A stretch of DNA of 18,842 nt from an uncultured Bacilli bacterium (GTDB lineage: Bacteria; Bacillota_I; Bacilli_A; RF39; UBA660): contig CANQOH010000023.1 of NCBI GenBank assembly GCA_947625425.1, positions 1 to 18,842 on the forward strand. The letters are read 5' to 3'. Under the pieces are notes generated by a model. It made no database searches. It was not told where the DNA came from and saw nothing but the letters and a program-made list of their open reading frames with translations. Of this stretch, positions 5,592-13,595 are shown in pieces (position 1 is the first letter of the stretch; every line of letters begins with the position of its first letter). Made by a program: the position numbers and the translations under genes.

Positions 5592-5933
5592 ATGGAAATG
5601 ATAGTTCATTTAGATAATGATGTTTTTGAAATAGTTAGAAAAGGAATTAAGAATGTTGAAGTAAGAGTTAATGATGAGAAAAGAAGAAAACTTAAAGTAG
5701 GGGATACATTGGTCTTTTTAAAAAGACCATTAGATGATGAAGAGATAAGAGCTAAAGTAACTTTTTTAGATTATTATGATAATTTTGCAGAATTAGTTAA
5801 ACATTATGAAATGAAAAGATTATATTTAGATAGTTATTCTAAAGAAATGTGGCTTAAGGAAATGGAAAGATTTTATACTGATGGAGAACAAGCTAAATAC
5901 GGAGTAGTAGCTATTGGTTTTATTAAGGAGTAG
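5592..5933 (+). CDS. ASCH domain protein (PUA-like fold)
   Basis: A 113-residue soluble protein that appears to be one ASCH domain. The fold resembles PUA and is proposed to bind RNA; some ASCH proteins act on modified nucleosides. Visible signatures are FEIVRKGIKNVEVRVNDEKR (12-31), KLKVGDTLVF (33-42) and the closing KYGVVAIGF (102-110). The loop containing FYTDGEQAKYG also fits the family. An in-frame TTG lies at 5580 inside the previous gene; the ATG at 5592 is preferred because GGTGG (5582-5586) lies five bases upstream, as at other starts here. It is separated by three bases from the Nudix gene, suggesting joint expression. The specific RNA or nucleoside target cannot be read from the sequence. 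Confidence 0.85.
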   Translation: MEMIVHLDNDVFEIVRKGIKNVEVRVNDEKRRKLKVGDTLVFLKRPLDDEEIRAKVTFLDYYDNFAELVKHYEMKRLYLDSYSKEMWLKEMERFYTDGEQAKYGVVAIGFIKE

Positions 5934-5936
5934 TTT

Positions 5937-6404
5937 ATGAAAAGAAGTGCTGGTATTTTACCTTATAAAATAGAAAATAATGAACTTAAAGTATATTTAG
6001 AACATCCAGGAGGACCTTTTTGGGAAGGAAAAGATAAATGGAGTATTTGTAAGGGTGAATATAGTGATGAAAAAGCTATAGATGCGGCTTTAAGAGAGTT
6101 TAATGAAGAAAGTGGTTTTCAAGTAGAAGCTCGTGATTTAGAGTTTTTAGGTTCCCAAAAACTTAATTCCGTAAATAAATTAATTAGTATTTTTATAATT
6201 AAAGCAGATTTAGATGTAACTAAGATGAAAAGCAATACCTTTAAACTAGAATATCCATTAGGTTCAGGAATAATAAATGAATACCCAGAAATGGATGAAG
6301 GTAGATGGTTTAATATTGCCGAGGCTAAAGAAAAAGTATTTAAAGGGCAAGAAAAAATTTTAGAAAAGTTAGAAGAAAGATATAATAATGGTCATTTAAA
6401 GTAA
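5937..6404 (+). CDS. Nudix hydrolase, NTP pyrophosphohydrolase-like subfamily
   Basis: A 155-residue cytosolic Nudix enzyme expected to hydrolyse a nucleoside diphosphate linked to another group, using divalent metal. The N terminus KRSAGILPY and the block HPGGPFW..KDKWSICKGEY match the COG4119-type subfamily. The Nudix box begins at Gly40 and continues to ALREFNEESGF (51-61) with the metal-binding Arg53-Glu54 and Glu57-Glu58. Relative to the standard pattern, one residue is missing between Gly40 and the next Glu (Glu45), so the loop is short by one. The metal-binding helix is intact and activity is plausible. AAGGAG at 5925-5930 lies six bases before ATG. The substrate is not predictable. 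Confidence 0.92.
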   Translation: MKRSAGILPYKIENNELKVYLEHPGGPFWEGKDKWSICKGEYSDEKAIDAALREFNEESGFQVEARDLEFLGSQKLNSVNKLISIFIIKADLDVTKMKSNTFKLEYPLGSGIINEYPEMDEGRWFNIAEAKEKVFKGQEKILEKLEERYNNGHLK

Positions 6405-6408
6405 GATA

Positions 6409-6417
6409 TGGTATTAT
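6409..6417 (+). promoter_or_regulatory. Possible internal promoter before the CmpB-family gene
   Basis: TG at 6409-6410, one base, and TATTAT at 6412-6417 in the 35-base gap after the Nudix gene. It could add transcription for the last two genes of the run. The match is weaker than at other promoters. Confidence 0.3.
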
Positions 6418-6439
6418 TGAAAAGAGTGGGTGTGCTTAA

Positions 6440-7171
6440 ATGATAGATTCATTAGTAATGTATTTTTTGTTATTTATTATATATTCATTTCTAGGTTGGT
6501 GTATGGAAATGGTTTATTGCTATTACTGTACAAAGAAATGGGTAAATAGAGGTTTTTTAATAGGACCAGTATGTCCAATATATGGGGTTGGTTGTTTAGG
6601 AATATCAATTCTTTTAAAAAAGTATTATGATGATCCAATTGTTTTATTTTTAACAACAGCTTTTATATGTTCTCTTTTGGAATATTTTACTAGCTATTTA
6701 ATGGAGAAGTTGTTTAAAGCTAGATGGTGGGATTATTCTGATAAGAAATTTAATATTAATGGACGTATATGTTTGGAACTTATATGGGCCTTTGGGGCAT
6801 TAGGTTTATTTGTAATGTATATTTTAAATCCAGCGATAATGAAGTTCTTAAATTCAATTGATAAATCTTTATTAATGTTTATCGCCATTATTTTATTTGT
6901 TGGATTTATAATTGATAATATTGTTTCTTTTAAAATAATTAGTGGATTTAAATCAGTTGCTAAATCTGTTAGAAAAGATAGTACGGAAGAAATTACTAAG
7001 AAGATTAGAGAAAAATTAATGAAACAAGGTGGATTATATAAAAGACTTGTTACAGCCTTCAATTTTGAAGCTTCAGAAAAATTATTAAAAGAAGTAAGAG
7101 AGAAGATAATAAAGACAACTAGTGAAGCTAAGAATAGAATAGATAAACAAATTAATAAAAAAAGTAGATGA
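6440..7171 (+). CDS. CmpB-family putative ABC transporter permease
   Basis: A 243-residue membrane protein of the family PF06541 (ABC_trans_CmpB), common in Bacillota; the transport role is a database label rather than a proven activity. The family blocks are present in order: FLGWCMEMVY (17-26), VNRGFLIGPVCPIYGVG (35-51), LEYFTSYLMEKLF (80-92), RWWDYS (95-100), NINGRICLE (105-113) and WAFGALG (116-122). About five membrane segments end near residue 165, followed by a basic cytoplasmic tail of about 75 residues, probably helical. GGGTGTG at 6428-6434 supports the start. No ATPase gene is adjacent. Its TGA stop overlaps the start of the next gene as ATGA, a coupling signal. Confidence 0.88.
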   Translation: MIDSLVMYFLLFIIYSFLGWCMEMVYCYYCTKKWVNRGFLIGPVCPIYGVGCLGISILLKKYYDDPIVLFLTTAFICSLLEYFTSYLMEKLFKARWWDYSDKKFNINGRICLELIWAFGALGLFVMYILNPAIMKFLNSIDKSLLMFIAIILFVGFIIDNIVSFKIISGFKSVAKSVRKDSTEEITKKIREKLMKQGGLYKRLVTAFNFEASEKLLKEVREKIIKTTSEAKNRIDKQINKKSR

Positions 7172-8190
7172 TAAAAATGTTAAAAAAGAAGAAATCAGTA
7201 TTTGATAAGATTAATGATTATTTAAGTAAAAGAGGTCATGAATTATGTATGTCTATTTATTTAAATAATTATAATGGAAATAATATCTATATTAGATTAG
7301 ATTATGTTAATAAATTATCAGTTTATAAAATTGTATGGGTAGATTTAAACTTCTTTGATGAAAGTCATATGGAAGACTATATTAATGCCCAAATGATGAC
7401 TAAATTCTTAGCAATAAAGTTAGTAGAAAAGTTAACTAAAAAAGAATATGATAATAGATATGATTTTAATGATGATATTATTGGCGATCGTGTAGAAATA
7501 TTAACTTATTTTAAGAATCCTCATGAATATATCTTTGATCGCTTTTTACCTATAGGATGGGATTTCTTAATCGATCCTTTAGCGATGGTATTTAGTTATT
7601 TACCTAGAGGAATGGAAATATTTTTAAATGAGATATTTGGGAAGTATGATCATTTAGAAGAAAAATATAATTATTTAAAACCAGTTAAGTTTGATTTATT
7701 AAAAGATGATTTAAGTAAATTATTTAAACCACAAATAATTGAAAGAGGAGAAAAGTATTATAAAGATGAACGAGTTTCTTTCTTAGAAAAGATAGATAAT
7801 AGATATACAGCAATTGTAGAAGGAACTGTACCTTATTTAGTAACAATTGATTGTGTTAGTGATAGTCATATTCTAGTATGGTGTAATTGTAAATATAATA
7901 CTTTTTGTAAACATATTTATGCCGTAATTAAAGCGATTAGAGAAAAGAAATTTAATAATTTCTATAAAGTTAGATATGTTGGTGATACCCAAAGTTTATT
8001 AGAAAAAGTAACAATTGGTAATTTTTATTTATGTTTTGGGGTAGAAGATGATAAGTTGTTACTAATTACATCTCAAGGTAATATATTTCCTGCTAATATA
8101 ATGCATAAGAATAAATGTGTATTTGAAGTAATAGAAGATGATGATAATTGTAGTTTATCTAAATATATAGAGGAAGTTAAAGAGAAGTAA
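7168..8190 (+). CDS. SWIM zinc-finger domain protein of unknown role
   Basis: A 340-residue soluble protein. A SWIM finger is visible at 238-249 (WCNCKYNTFCKH), giving CxCx5CxH with Cys239, Cys241, Cys247 and His249 as zinc ligands. The preceding KPQIIERGEKYYKDERV (187-203) and the beta-strand region that follows are the usual lead-in to SWIM domains, where a repeated-unit motif precedes the finger. SWIM fingers bind DNA or protein; the roughly 180-residue N-terminal part does not match a family I know. The start overlaps the upstream stop as ATGA with no separate ribosome binding site; an in-frame ATG at 7177 is an alternative. A terminator overlaps its stop codon, ending the operon. Confidence 0.82.
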   Translation: MIKMLKKKKSVFDKINDYLSKRGHELCMSIYLNNYNGNNIYIRLDYVNKLSVYKIVWVDLNFFDESHMEDYINAQMMTKFLAIKLVEKLTKKEYDNRYDFNDDIIGDRVEILTYFKNPHEYIFDRFLPIGWDFLIDPLAMVFSYLPRGMEIFLNEIFGKYDHLEEKYNYLKPVKFDLLKDDLSKLFKPQIIERGEKYYKDERVSFLEKIDNRYTAIVEGTVPYLVTIDCVSDSHILVWCNCKYNTFCKHIYAVIKAIREKKFNNFYKVRYVGDTQSLLEKVTIGNFYLCFGVEDDKLLLITSQGNIFPANIMHKNKCVFEVIEDDDNCSLSKYIEEVKEK

Positions 8191-8203
8191 ATACTTCTTT
8201 TTT
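8181..8203 (+). terminator. Terminator overlapping the stop codon of the SWIM gene
   Basis: AGAGAAGT (8181-8188) pairs with ACTTCTTT (8193-8200), one G-T pair, loop AAAT, with T to 8203. The stop TAA (8188-8190) is in the hairpin. Confidence 0.75.
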
Positions 8204-8217
8204 ATTGGCTGTTTTTT

Positions 8218-8226
8218 TGATAAAAT
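8218..8226 (+). promoter_or_regulatory. Extended -10 promoter of the ABC exporter operon
   Basis: TG at 8218-8219, one base, then TAAAAT at 8221-8226, after a run of seven T. GGTGAT begins at 8234, so the predicted start lies at the ribosome binding site. Confidence 0.6.
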
Positions 8227-8242
8227 GAAGTTAGGTGATATT

Positions 8243-8776
8243 ATGATATTTGGCTTAGAATCACTTTTAGGTATTTTAAAACGCAATAGTGTAGAAAAGA
8301 TAGATGGGGGTATCTATGCTAAATGGTATGGTAATACGATATTAGCAATCTTTATTGCTTTAATATTAAATGATATATTATTAGTTATTTTAATTAAGAC
8401 AGTACCTGTATTAATCTTAATAAGTCCTTTTGTAGTCTTTTTTGGTTTATTTCTGTATTTAGTAACAAGAAGAAGTATCTTTGGAGTTACAAAGAATAAT
8501 TTTGTATATATAAAACTTAGAGGTTTTTTACTTAAAGAAAAAGAAGTTTATGAAATACCAATAAAGAATATTAGGTATTTAGATGTTAAAAGTATATTTT
8601 ATTTACGTTTTGTAAAATTATATTTTATTAGTGATATTGGTAAATTTAAGAAAGTTAAATTTAATTATGCGTCTTTTATGTTAGGTTTTGATAAGAAAGA
8701 ATATCAAAAGAATTTTAAAGTAGTTAATGATCGATTATTAGAGGTACAAAAGGTTTTGGATAAGGGTGATTTTTAA
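8243..8776 (+). CDS. Two-helix membrane protein with a PH-like domain
   Basis: With the start at 8243 the protein has 177 residues. Two hydrophobic segments lie at about 30-51 and 54-75. They are followed by RRSIFGVTKNNFVYIKLRG (76-94) and YEIPIKNIRYLDV (103-115), a beta-strand pattern like that of small bacterial PH-like domains placed after a membrane hairpin. An in-frame ATG at 8225 would sit on the -10 box; the ATG at 8243 has GGTGAT (8234-8239) three bases upstream and is chosen. Its stop TAA shares a base with the ATG of the ATPase gene, so it is probably translated with the exporter. A role as accessory subunit is inferred from position. Confidence 0.72.
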   Translation: MIFGLESLLGILKRNSVEKIDGGIYAKWYGNTILAIFIALILNDILLVILIKTVPVLILISPFVVFFGLFLYLVTRRSIFGVTKNNFVYIKLRGFLLKEKEVYEIPIKNIRYLDVKSIFYLRFVKLYFISDIGKFKKVKFNYASFMLGFDKKEYQKNFKVVNDRLLEVQKVLDKGDF

Positions 8777-9489
8777 TGTTACAAATAAAGAACTATAGTC
8801 TTGAATATTTTAAAGGGAAGAGAATCATTGATAATTTAAATATGAGTATTAGAGAAGGAGATATCTATGCTTTTGTTGGAAGGAATGGTGCTGGTAAAAC
8901 AACAACAATAAAGTCAATGGTGGGAATTAATCATCTTACTGAAGGAGATATTTTATTAGATAAAATAAGTATCTTAAAAGATCCAATTAAATATAAAAGT
9001 ATGATAGCTTATGTACCTGATAATCCAATTTTATATGAACATTTAAAGGGAATAGAATATTTAAACTTTATTGCGGATATTTATGAAATGACTTATAAAG
9101 AAAGAGAAAAGAATATTAAGTTATATGCTAAGAAATTTGAATTATATGATGATTTAAATGATTTAATAAGTAGTTATTCGCATGGGATGAAACAGAAATT
9201 AGTTTTAATAGCGGCTTTTATGCATGATCCTAAATTATATGTATTAGATGAACCATTTGTGGGATTAGATCCTAAAGCATCATTTACTTTAAAAGAGTTA
9301 ATTAAAGATAAAGCAAAAGAAGGAAAAATTATTTTCTTTTCAACCCATGTTTTAGATGTAGCAGAAAAGTTATGTAATCGTATTGCAATTATTAAAGATG
9401 GTAAAGTAATTGTTGATGGAGATATGGATCGTATTATAGCTGATAAGAGTTTAGAAGAAATATTTATGGAGTTGGTAGTCGATGAATAA
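8776..9489 (+). CDS. ABC transporter ATP-binding protein (ABC-2 type exporter)
   Basis: The 237-residue energy-supplying subunit of an exporter, working with the permease downstream at the inner face of the membrane. Walker A is GRNGAGKT (35-42), the Q-loop position reads YVPDNP (79-84), the signature is SHGMKQK (135-141), Walker B is LYVLDEP (154-160), and the switch His is His191 in FSTHVLD. It resembles CcmA-type ATPases that pair with ABC-2 permeases. The signature has SHGMKQ rather than LSGGQ, which is normal in this group. ATG overlaps the previous stop by one base, and its last eight bases overlap the permease gene. Cargo is unknown. Confidence 0.95.
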   Translation: MLQIKNYSLEYFKGKRIIDNLNMSIREGDIYAFVGRNGAGKTTTIKSMVGINHLTEGDILLDKISILKDPIKYKSMIAYVPDNPILYEHLKGIEYLNFIADIYEMTYKEREKNIKLYAKKFELYDDLNDLISSYSHGMKQKLVLIAAFMHDPKLYVLDEPFVGLDPKASFTLKELIKDKAKEGKIIFFSTHVLDVAEKLCNRIAIIKDGKVIVDGDMDRIIADKSLEEIFMELVVDE

Positions 9490-11065
9490 GTTTTTAAAAC
9501 TCTTATATGTTAATTTTTTAGCGCTATTTGATATTAATAAAATTAAAGTAGCTAGAGAAGATGGGGTTAAGAGTAATTTAGAAAATAAAACAATTATAAT
9601 AGCTATTATTGCGATATTTTATGGTTATTTATTATATAGATTTTTTAATATAGCTAATATAAGTAATAAAATAAATATTTTAGTAATTGGTTTTGCTTTA
9701 AGTAGTATATTTTGTTTAGTAACAAGTGTTAGTTTAATAGAACCAATTATTTTTAAAGGTGAAGATAATGAAATGTTATTTTCTTTACCATTATCAAAAT
9801 ATCAAATTATCTTTAGTAAATTATTTAATATCTATTTAAGAAATTTAATATTTGTAGCAATTATTATGTTAGCAGCAATATTAGCTTTTGTTAATTTAGG
9901 TCAAGGTATTAATGATGAATTAGGTTTAATGTATGTATTAAGTTCTTTACTTATTCCATTGATACCAATTGTTATGGCGACGATAATAGCTTATATAAAT
10001 TCATATTTAAAAGTTAAATTTATTAATAAGAAAATTTATTATTATTTAATAAAAGGAATATTTTGGATTTTATTATTGGGTATTTTATTTATTGTATTTA
10101 GAAAAGTTAATGTTAGTTCTTTAGATAGTTTTATTAGTTTATTTATTGATAAGTTTAATGTTATATATCCAATGAATTATTTCTTTTATTTAATGGTTAA
10201 AGATGGAAATGTATTCTTCTTTGTTTTATTACTTGTGATTCCTATCTTGATTATTTATGCTTATAGTTTTTTATTATCTAATAATTATTTAAAGATATGT
10301 TCAATGTTAAAAGGAGTTAAAAGAAAAGTTTCTTTTGAATATAAGAAGTCTTTAAGTTTAGATAAAGTATGGGGAATTGTTAGAAAAGAAATAATTAATT
10401 TATTTAATAATAAGATTTATTTAGTTAGTTCTTATTTTGTTCCTTTAGTATTGACGATTGGGTTATTTATTGGCTTACAAGTTGTTGATTTAGATAAGAT
10501 ATCAGAAATGGCTAATTATGAAGTTTATTTAAAGTTATATTGTCCAACGATCTTAGCCATGTTTGTTACTTTTAATGTAATGAGTATTTCAGCTATGAGT
10601 TTAGAAAAAGATAATATGCAGATACTTAGAACAATGCCAATAGGAATGAATAATATTATATTAGGTAAATGGTTAAGTAATATTATTGTTAGTATGTTAT
10701 TTATTATGATAAATGCAGTTATTGTATGGGGATTTTTAAATAGAGATTTTAGTTTATTTATTTTTAATCTTTTAGTTCCTTTAAGTGCTTTAATGTTTGT
10801 TTCTTTAACTTCATTAATGTTAGATTATCGTTTTATTTGTAAAGATGAAAATAATGATAACGCTATTATTAAACAAAGATTAATTACTTTAATACCAACT
10901 TTTTTATCTTTAGTAATTGGGATAGGTCCATTATTCTTACCGGTTTATGTTAAATATAAATTAGTTTTAGGTAGTTATATATTATTATTTATCTTATTAA
11001 TGTTATTTGAAGTTATTTATATGTTTATTAATCGTAAGAAACTGATTAGGGGTTTATTTAGTTAA
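9482..11065 (+). CDS. ABC-2 type exporter permease
   Basis: A 527-residue multipass membrane protein forming the channel part of the exporter. It appears to contain two related halves: each has an SLP or TMP motif before a KL/KW segment (MLFSLPLSKYQIIFSKL near 98-114, and ILRTMPIGMNNIILGKWL in the second half), as in many ABC-2 permeases of Bacillota. About ten or more hydrophobic segments can be seen. The gene overlaps the ATPase gene by eight bases, a strong sign of coupled translation. No clear terminator follows; the next gene has its own promoter 60 bases on. The substrate cannot be inferred. Confidence 0.9.
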   Translation: MNKFLKLLYVNFLALFDINKIKVAREDGVKSNLENKTIIIAIIAIFYGYLLYRFFNIANISNKINILVIGFALSSIFCLVTSVSLIEPIIFKGEDNEMLFSLPLSKYQIIFSKLFNIYLRNLIFVAIIMLAAILAFVNLGQGINDELGLMYVLSSLLIPLIPIVMATIIAYINSYLKVKFINKKIYYYLIKGIFWILLLGILFIVFRKVNVSSLDSFISLFIDKFNVIYPMNYFFYLMVKDGNVFFFVLLLVIPILIIYAYSFLLSNNYLKICSMLKGVKRKVSFEYKKSLSLDKVWGIVRKEIINLFNNKIYLVSSYFVPLVLTIGLFIGLQVVDLDKISEMANYEVYLKLYCPTILAMFVTFNVMSISAMSLEKDNMQILRTMPIGMNNIILGKWLSNIIVSMLFIMINAVIVWGFLNRDFSLFIFNLLVPLSALMFVSLTSLMLDYRFICKDENNDNAIIKQRLITLIPTFLSLVIGIGPLFLPVYVKYKLVLGSYILLFILLMLFEVIYMFINRKKLIRGLFS

Positions 11066-11084
11066 TAATGCAATATATTGAGGA

Positions 11085-11100
11085 ACGTGTTATAATACGT
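11085..11100 (+). promoter_or_regulatory. Extended -10 promoter of the AI-2E family gene inside an imperfect palindrome
   Basis: TG at 11088-11089, one base, then TATAAT at 11091-11096. The 16 bases 11085-11100 read ACGT, G, TTATAA, T, ACGT, a palindrome with one mismatched pair centred on the -10. A repressor bound here would block the promoter; none is known. Confidence 0.5.
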
Positions 11101-11126
11101 AACAGTTATTAAATTTATGAATAGAG

Positions 11127-12368
11127 ATGAAATTGATGAAAGAAAAATTACAAAATAAGTATTTGGCTTGGGGATTAACAGCTTTTTGTGTTTTAGCAGG
11201 AATTTTACTACTATTTTTTGCTTTTTATAACTCAAGATATATAATTGGTTTTTTAAAGAAAATATTTGTTATTTTAACACCATTTATATATGGTTTAGTT
11301 ATTGCTTATTTAATGAATCCAGTAGTAACATTCTTTGATGAAAAAGTTTATAGTAAGTTAATTAATAAGTTTACAAAGAAGAAAAAAGATTATAAGAAAG
11401 TAATTAGATTTTTATCTTTAGTTACTAGTTCTGCTATTTTTATTGGATGTTTATTAACTTGTTTAAGTTTTCTTTTCCCAGAAATAATGAAGAGTTTAGA
11501 AATGCTAGTAACGAATATTAATACTTATTTAGCTAATAGTAAGGAAATGTTAATTAATTTAACGGGTAATAGTGAAGGAATGACTGAGTTTATTAATGAA
11601 AACTTTAGTAAGTTAGGTAAATTCGTTAATTCTCGAATAGATAATTTTGTATTTGAAGATATGTTAACAATGATTAGCAATAGTATCTTTGGAACATTAA
11701 AGTTTTTATATAATTTAATTATCGGTTATATTATTTCAATTTATGTTTTATTTGATAAAGAAAAGTTTAAAGCACAAATAAAAAAATTATTATATACATT
11801 TTTTGATAATGAAACAATTAATATTATTTTAGAAAATGTGAGATATACTGATCGTGTATTTGGGGGATTCTTTACTGGTAAGTTAATTGATTCTTTAATT
11901 ATCGGTATTTTATGTTTTGTAGCTATGTTATTACTTGATATGCCTTATGCTTTAATTATTGCGGTTATCGTAGGAGTTACAAATATTATTCCTTATTTTG
12001 GACCATTTATTGGGGCGATACCTAGTGCTTGTTTAATCTTTTTAGTTAGTCCTGGTAAATCAATTGCTTTCTTAATATTCATTTTAATATTACAACAATT
12101 TGATGGTAATATATTAGGACCTAAGATATTAGGTAGTAAGACAGGATTAAGTAGTTTTTGGGTATTATTCTCTTTATTAATATTTGGTGGTTTATTTGGG
12201 GTCGTAGGTATGATTATTGGGGTACCAATATTCTCTATTCTTTATTCTTTTGTTAATGGTTTAATTAAGAAGAGATTACAAGATAAGAATTTACCAATTA
12301 ATTCTAAAGATTATAATAATTTATTATATGTTGATGAGAAGACAGGTAAGTTAGTTTATGAAAAATAA
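11127..12368 (+). CDS. AI-2E family transporter (PF01594)
   Basis: A 413-residue inner-membrane protein of the AI-2E/TqsA-YtvI family. Members have been linked to autoinducer-2 export, Na+/H+ exchange and other export; the substrate differs by member and is not known here. Signatures are TPFIYGLVIAYLMNPVV (51-67), GGFFTGKLIDSLIIG (246-260), TNIIPYFGPFIGAIP (285-299), and GPKILGSKTGLSSFWVLF (about 331-348). About seven or eight membrane segments are visible, with a soluble helical region between about 115 and 190. The start is uncertain: neither the ATG at 11127 nor that at 11136 has a good ribosome binding site. A terminator overlaps the stop. Confidence 0.92.
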   Translation: MKLMKEKLQNKYLAWGLTAFCVLAGILLLFFAFYNSRYIIGFLKKIFVILTPFIYGLVIAYLMNPVVTFFDEKVYSKLINKFTKKKKDYKKVIRFLSLVTSSAIFIGCLLTCLSFLFPEIMKSLEMLVTNINTYLANSKEMLINLTGNSEGMTEFINENFSKLGKFVNSRIDNFVFEDMLTMISNSIFGTLKFLYNLIIGYIISIYVLFDKEKFKAQIKKLLYTFFDNETINIILENVRYTDRVFGGFFTGKLIDSLIIGILCFVAMLLLDMPYALIIAVIVGVTNIIPYFGPFIGAIPSACLIFLVSPGKSIAFLIFILILQQFDGNILGPKILGSKTGLSSFWVLFSLLIFGGLFGVVGMIIGVPIFSILYSFVNGLIKKRLQDKNLPINSKDYNNLLYVDEKTGKLVYEK

Positions 12369-12391
12369 AGATATTTAATATATCTTTTTTT
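12367..12391 (+). terminator. Terminator overlapping the stop codon of the AI-2E family gene
   Basis: AAAGATAT (12367-12374) pairs with ATATCTTT (12380-12387), loop TTAAT, with T to 12391. It starts in the stop TAA (12366-12368). Confidence 0.75.
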
Positions 12392-12393
12392 CT

Positions 12394-12402
12394 TGGTATA
12401 AT
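12394..12402 (+). promoter_or_regulatory. Extended -10 promoter of the dGTPase-like gene
   Basis: TG at 12394-12395, one base, then TATAAT at 12397-12402, three bases after the terminator T-tract. GGTGGT of the ribosome binding site begins at 12410, where the transcript is predicted to start. Confidence 0.65.
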
Positions 12403-12419
12403 TTTAATAGGTGGTTTTT

Positions 12420-13547
12420 ATGGATTTAGATAAAGTAAAAAAGAATATGGCTATTAAAAATAATTATCTATGTAAGATGGCAACTAAGGATAGTGAAGCA
12501 TTTAGATTTACGGAAGTTAAAGATAATGATTTTAGAACACCTTTTTTTAGAGATATAGATCGTATTGTTTATTCTTTATCATATACAAGATATATGGATA
12601 AGACTCAAGTATTTAGTTTTAATGATAATGATAATATTAGTAAACGTATGACACATGTTCAAATGGTTAGTAAGATAGCAAGAACTATTGGTAGAGCTTT
12701 AGGACTTAATGAAGACTTAATAGAAGCAGCAGCATTAGGACATGATTTAGGACATGTACCTTTTGGTCATGCCGGAGAGAAGATATTAAATGATATAAGT
12801 TTAAATAATGGAGAAGGTTATTTTAATCATAACGTTCAAAGTGTTAGAACTTTAATGACTTTAGAAAATAATGGTAAAGGTAGTAATATTACATTACAAG
12901 TATTAGATGCTATTATGTGTCATAATGGGGAATTAGAATTAGATGAATATCGTCCTTGTAAGAAAGATAAAGATACTTTTTTAGAAGAGTATGAAAAGAC
13001 TTATAAAGATAAAGATATGGTTAAGAAGTTAGTACCTATGACTTTAGAAGGTTGTGTCGTAAGAGTAAGTGATATTATAGCTTATATCGGAAGAGATATT
13101 GAAGATGCGATAAGAATGAATGTTATAAATCCTAAAGAGATACCTAAAGAAATATCTAATGTATTAGGTTTAACTAATAGAGAGATTATTAATACCATAA
13201 TTAACGATTTAGTAAGTAATAGTTTAGATAAAGATTATTTAAAATTAAGTAGTAATATTTTTCAAGCGATTAAGAGTTTAAAGAAATTTAATTATGAACA
13301 TATTTATGCAAAAGCTAACAGTAAAGAAATGTTAGATTTATATGAAGATATGTTTAATAAAGTATTTGATAAATGTCTTAATGATATTAAAACTAATAAT
13401 AAAGAAGGTCATATTTTTACAATATTCTTAAATGATATGACAGAAGAATATTTAAATAATACTAGTGATGAAAGAAAAGTTATTGATTATATTGCAGGAA
13501 TGACTGATGATTTTATTGTTTCAGAATATAATAGTATTAGAGATTAA
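12420..13547 (+). CDS. dGTP triphosphohydrolase-like HD domain protein
   Basis: A 375-residue cytosolic enzyme of the Dgt family, which removes triphosphate from dGTP or other dNTPs and so affects nucleotide pools. The HD metal site is complete: His79 in KRMTHVQMV, His108-Asp109 in GHDLGHVPFGHAGE (107-120), and Asp218 in VVRVSDIIAYIGRDIEDA. The N-terminal RTPFFRDIDRIVYSLSYTR (39-57) and KTQVF are also typical. An in-frame GTG at 12411 lies inside the ribosome binding site AGGTGG (12409-12414); the ATG at 12420 is chosen. Substrate range within the dNTPs cannot be read. No convincing terminator follows. Confidence 0.93.
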   Translation: MDLDKVKKNMAIKNNYLCKMATKDSEAFRFTEVKDNDFRTPFFRDIDRIVYSLSYTRYMDKTQVFSFNDNDNISKRMTHVQMVSKIARTIGRALGLNEDLIEAAALGHDLGHVPFGHAGEKILNDISLNNGEGYFNHNVQSVRTLMTLENNGKGSNITLQVLDAIMCHNGELELDEYRPCKKDKDTFLEEYEKTYKDKDMVKKLVPMTLEGCVVRVSDIIAYIGRDIEDAIRMNVINPKEIPKEISNVLGLTNREIINTIINDLVSNSLDKDYLKLSSNIFQAIKSLKKFNYEHIYAKANSKEMLDLYEDMFNKVFDKCLNDIKTNNKEGHIFTIFLNDMTEEYLNNTSDERKVIDYIAGMTDDFIVSEYNSIRD

Positions 13548-13559
13548 TAAATTTATTAA
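13544..13559. repeat. Perfect 16-base AT palindrome at the end of the dGTPase-like gene
   Basis: TTAATAAATTTATTAA is fully self-complementary and includes the stop TAA (13545-13547). It lacks G-C pairs and a T-tract, so it is not a convincing terminator. It may be chance in AT-rich DNA or a weak 3' structure. Confidence 0.4.
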
Positions 13560-13566
13560 ATTGTAA

Positions 13567-13595
13567 TTGATTTTGCTTAATTAAAATATTATAAT
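13567..13595 (+). promoter_or_regulatory. Promoter of the repeat-propeller gene
   Basis: TTGATT (13567-13572), a 17-base spacer and TATAAT (13590-13595). An inverted repeat, TAATTAAA (13578-13585) and TTTAATTA (13595-13602), flanks the -10. The leader would be about 37 bases. Confidence 0.6.

Noticed and set aside
6733..7062. Minus-strand open frame inside the CmpB-family gene
   Set aside because: It is fully within a recognised gene on the other strand and shows no domain or ribosome binding site.
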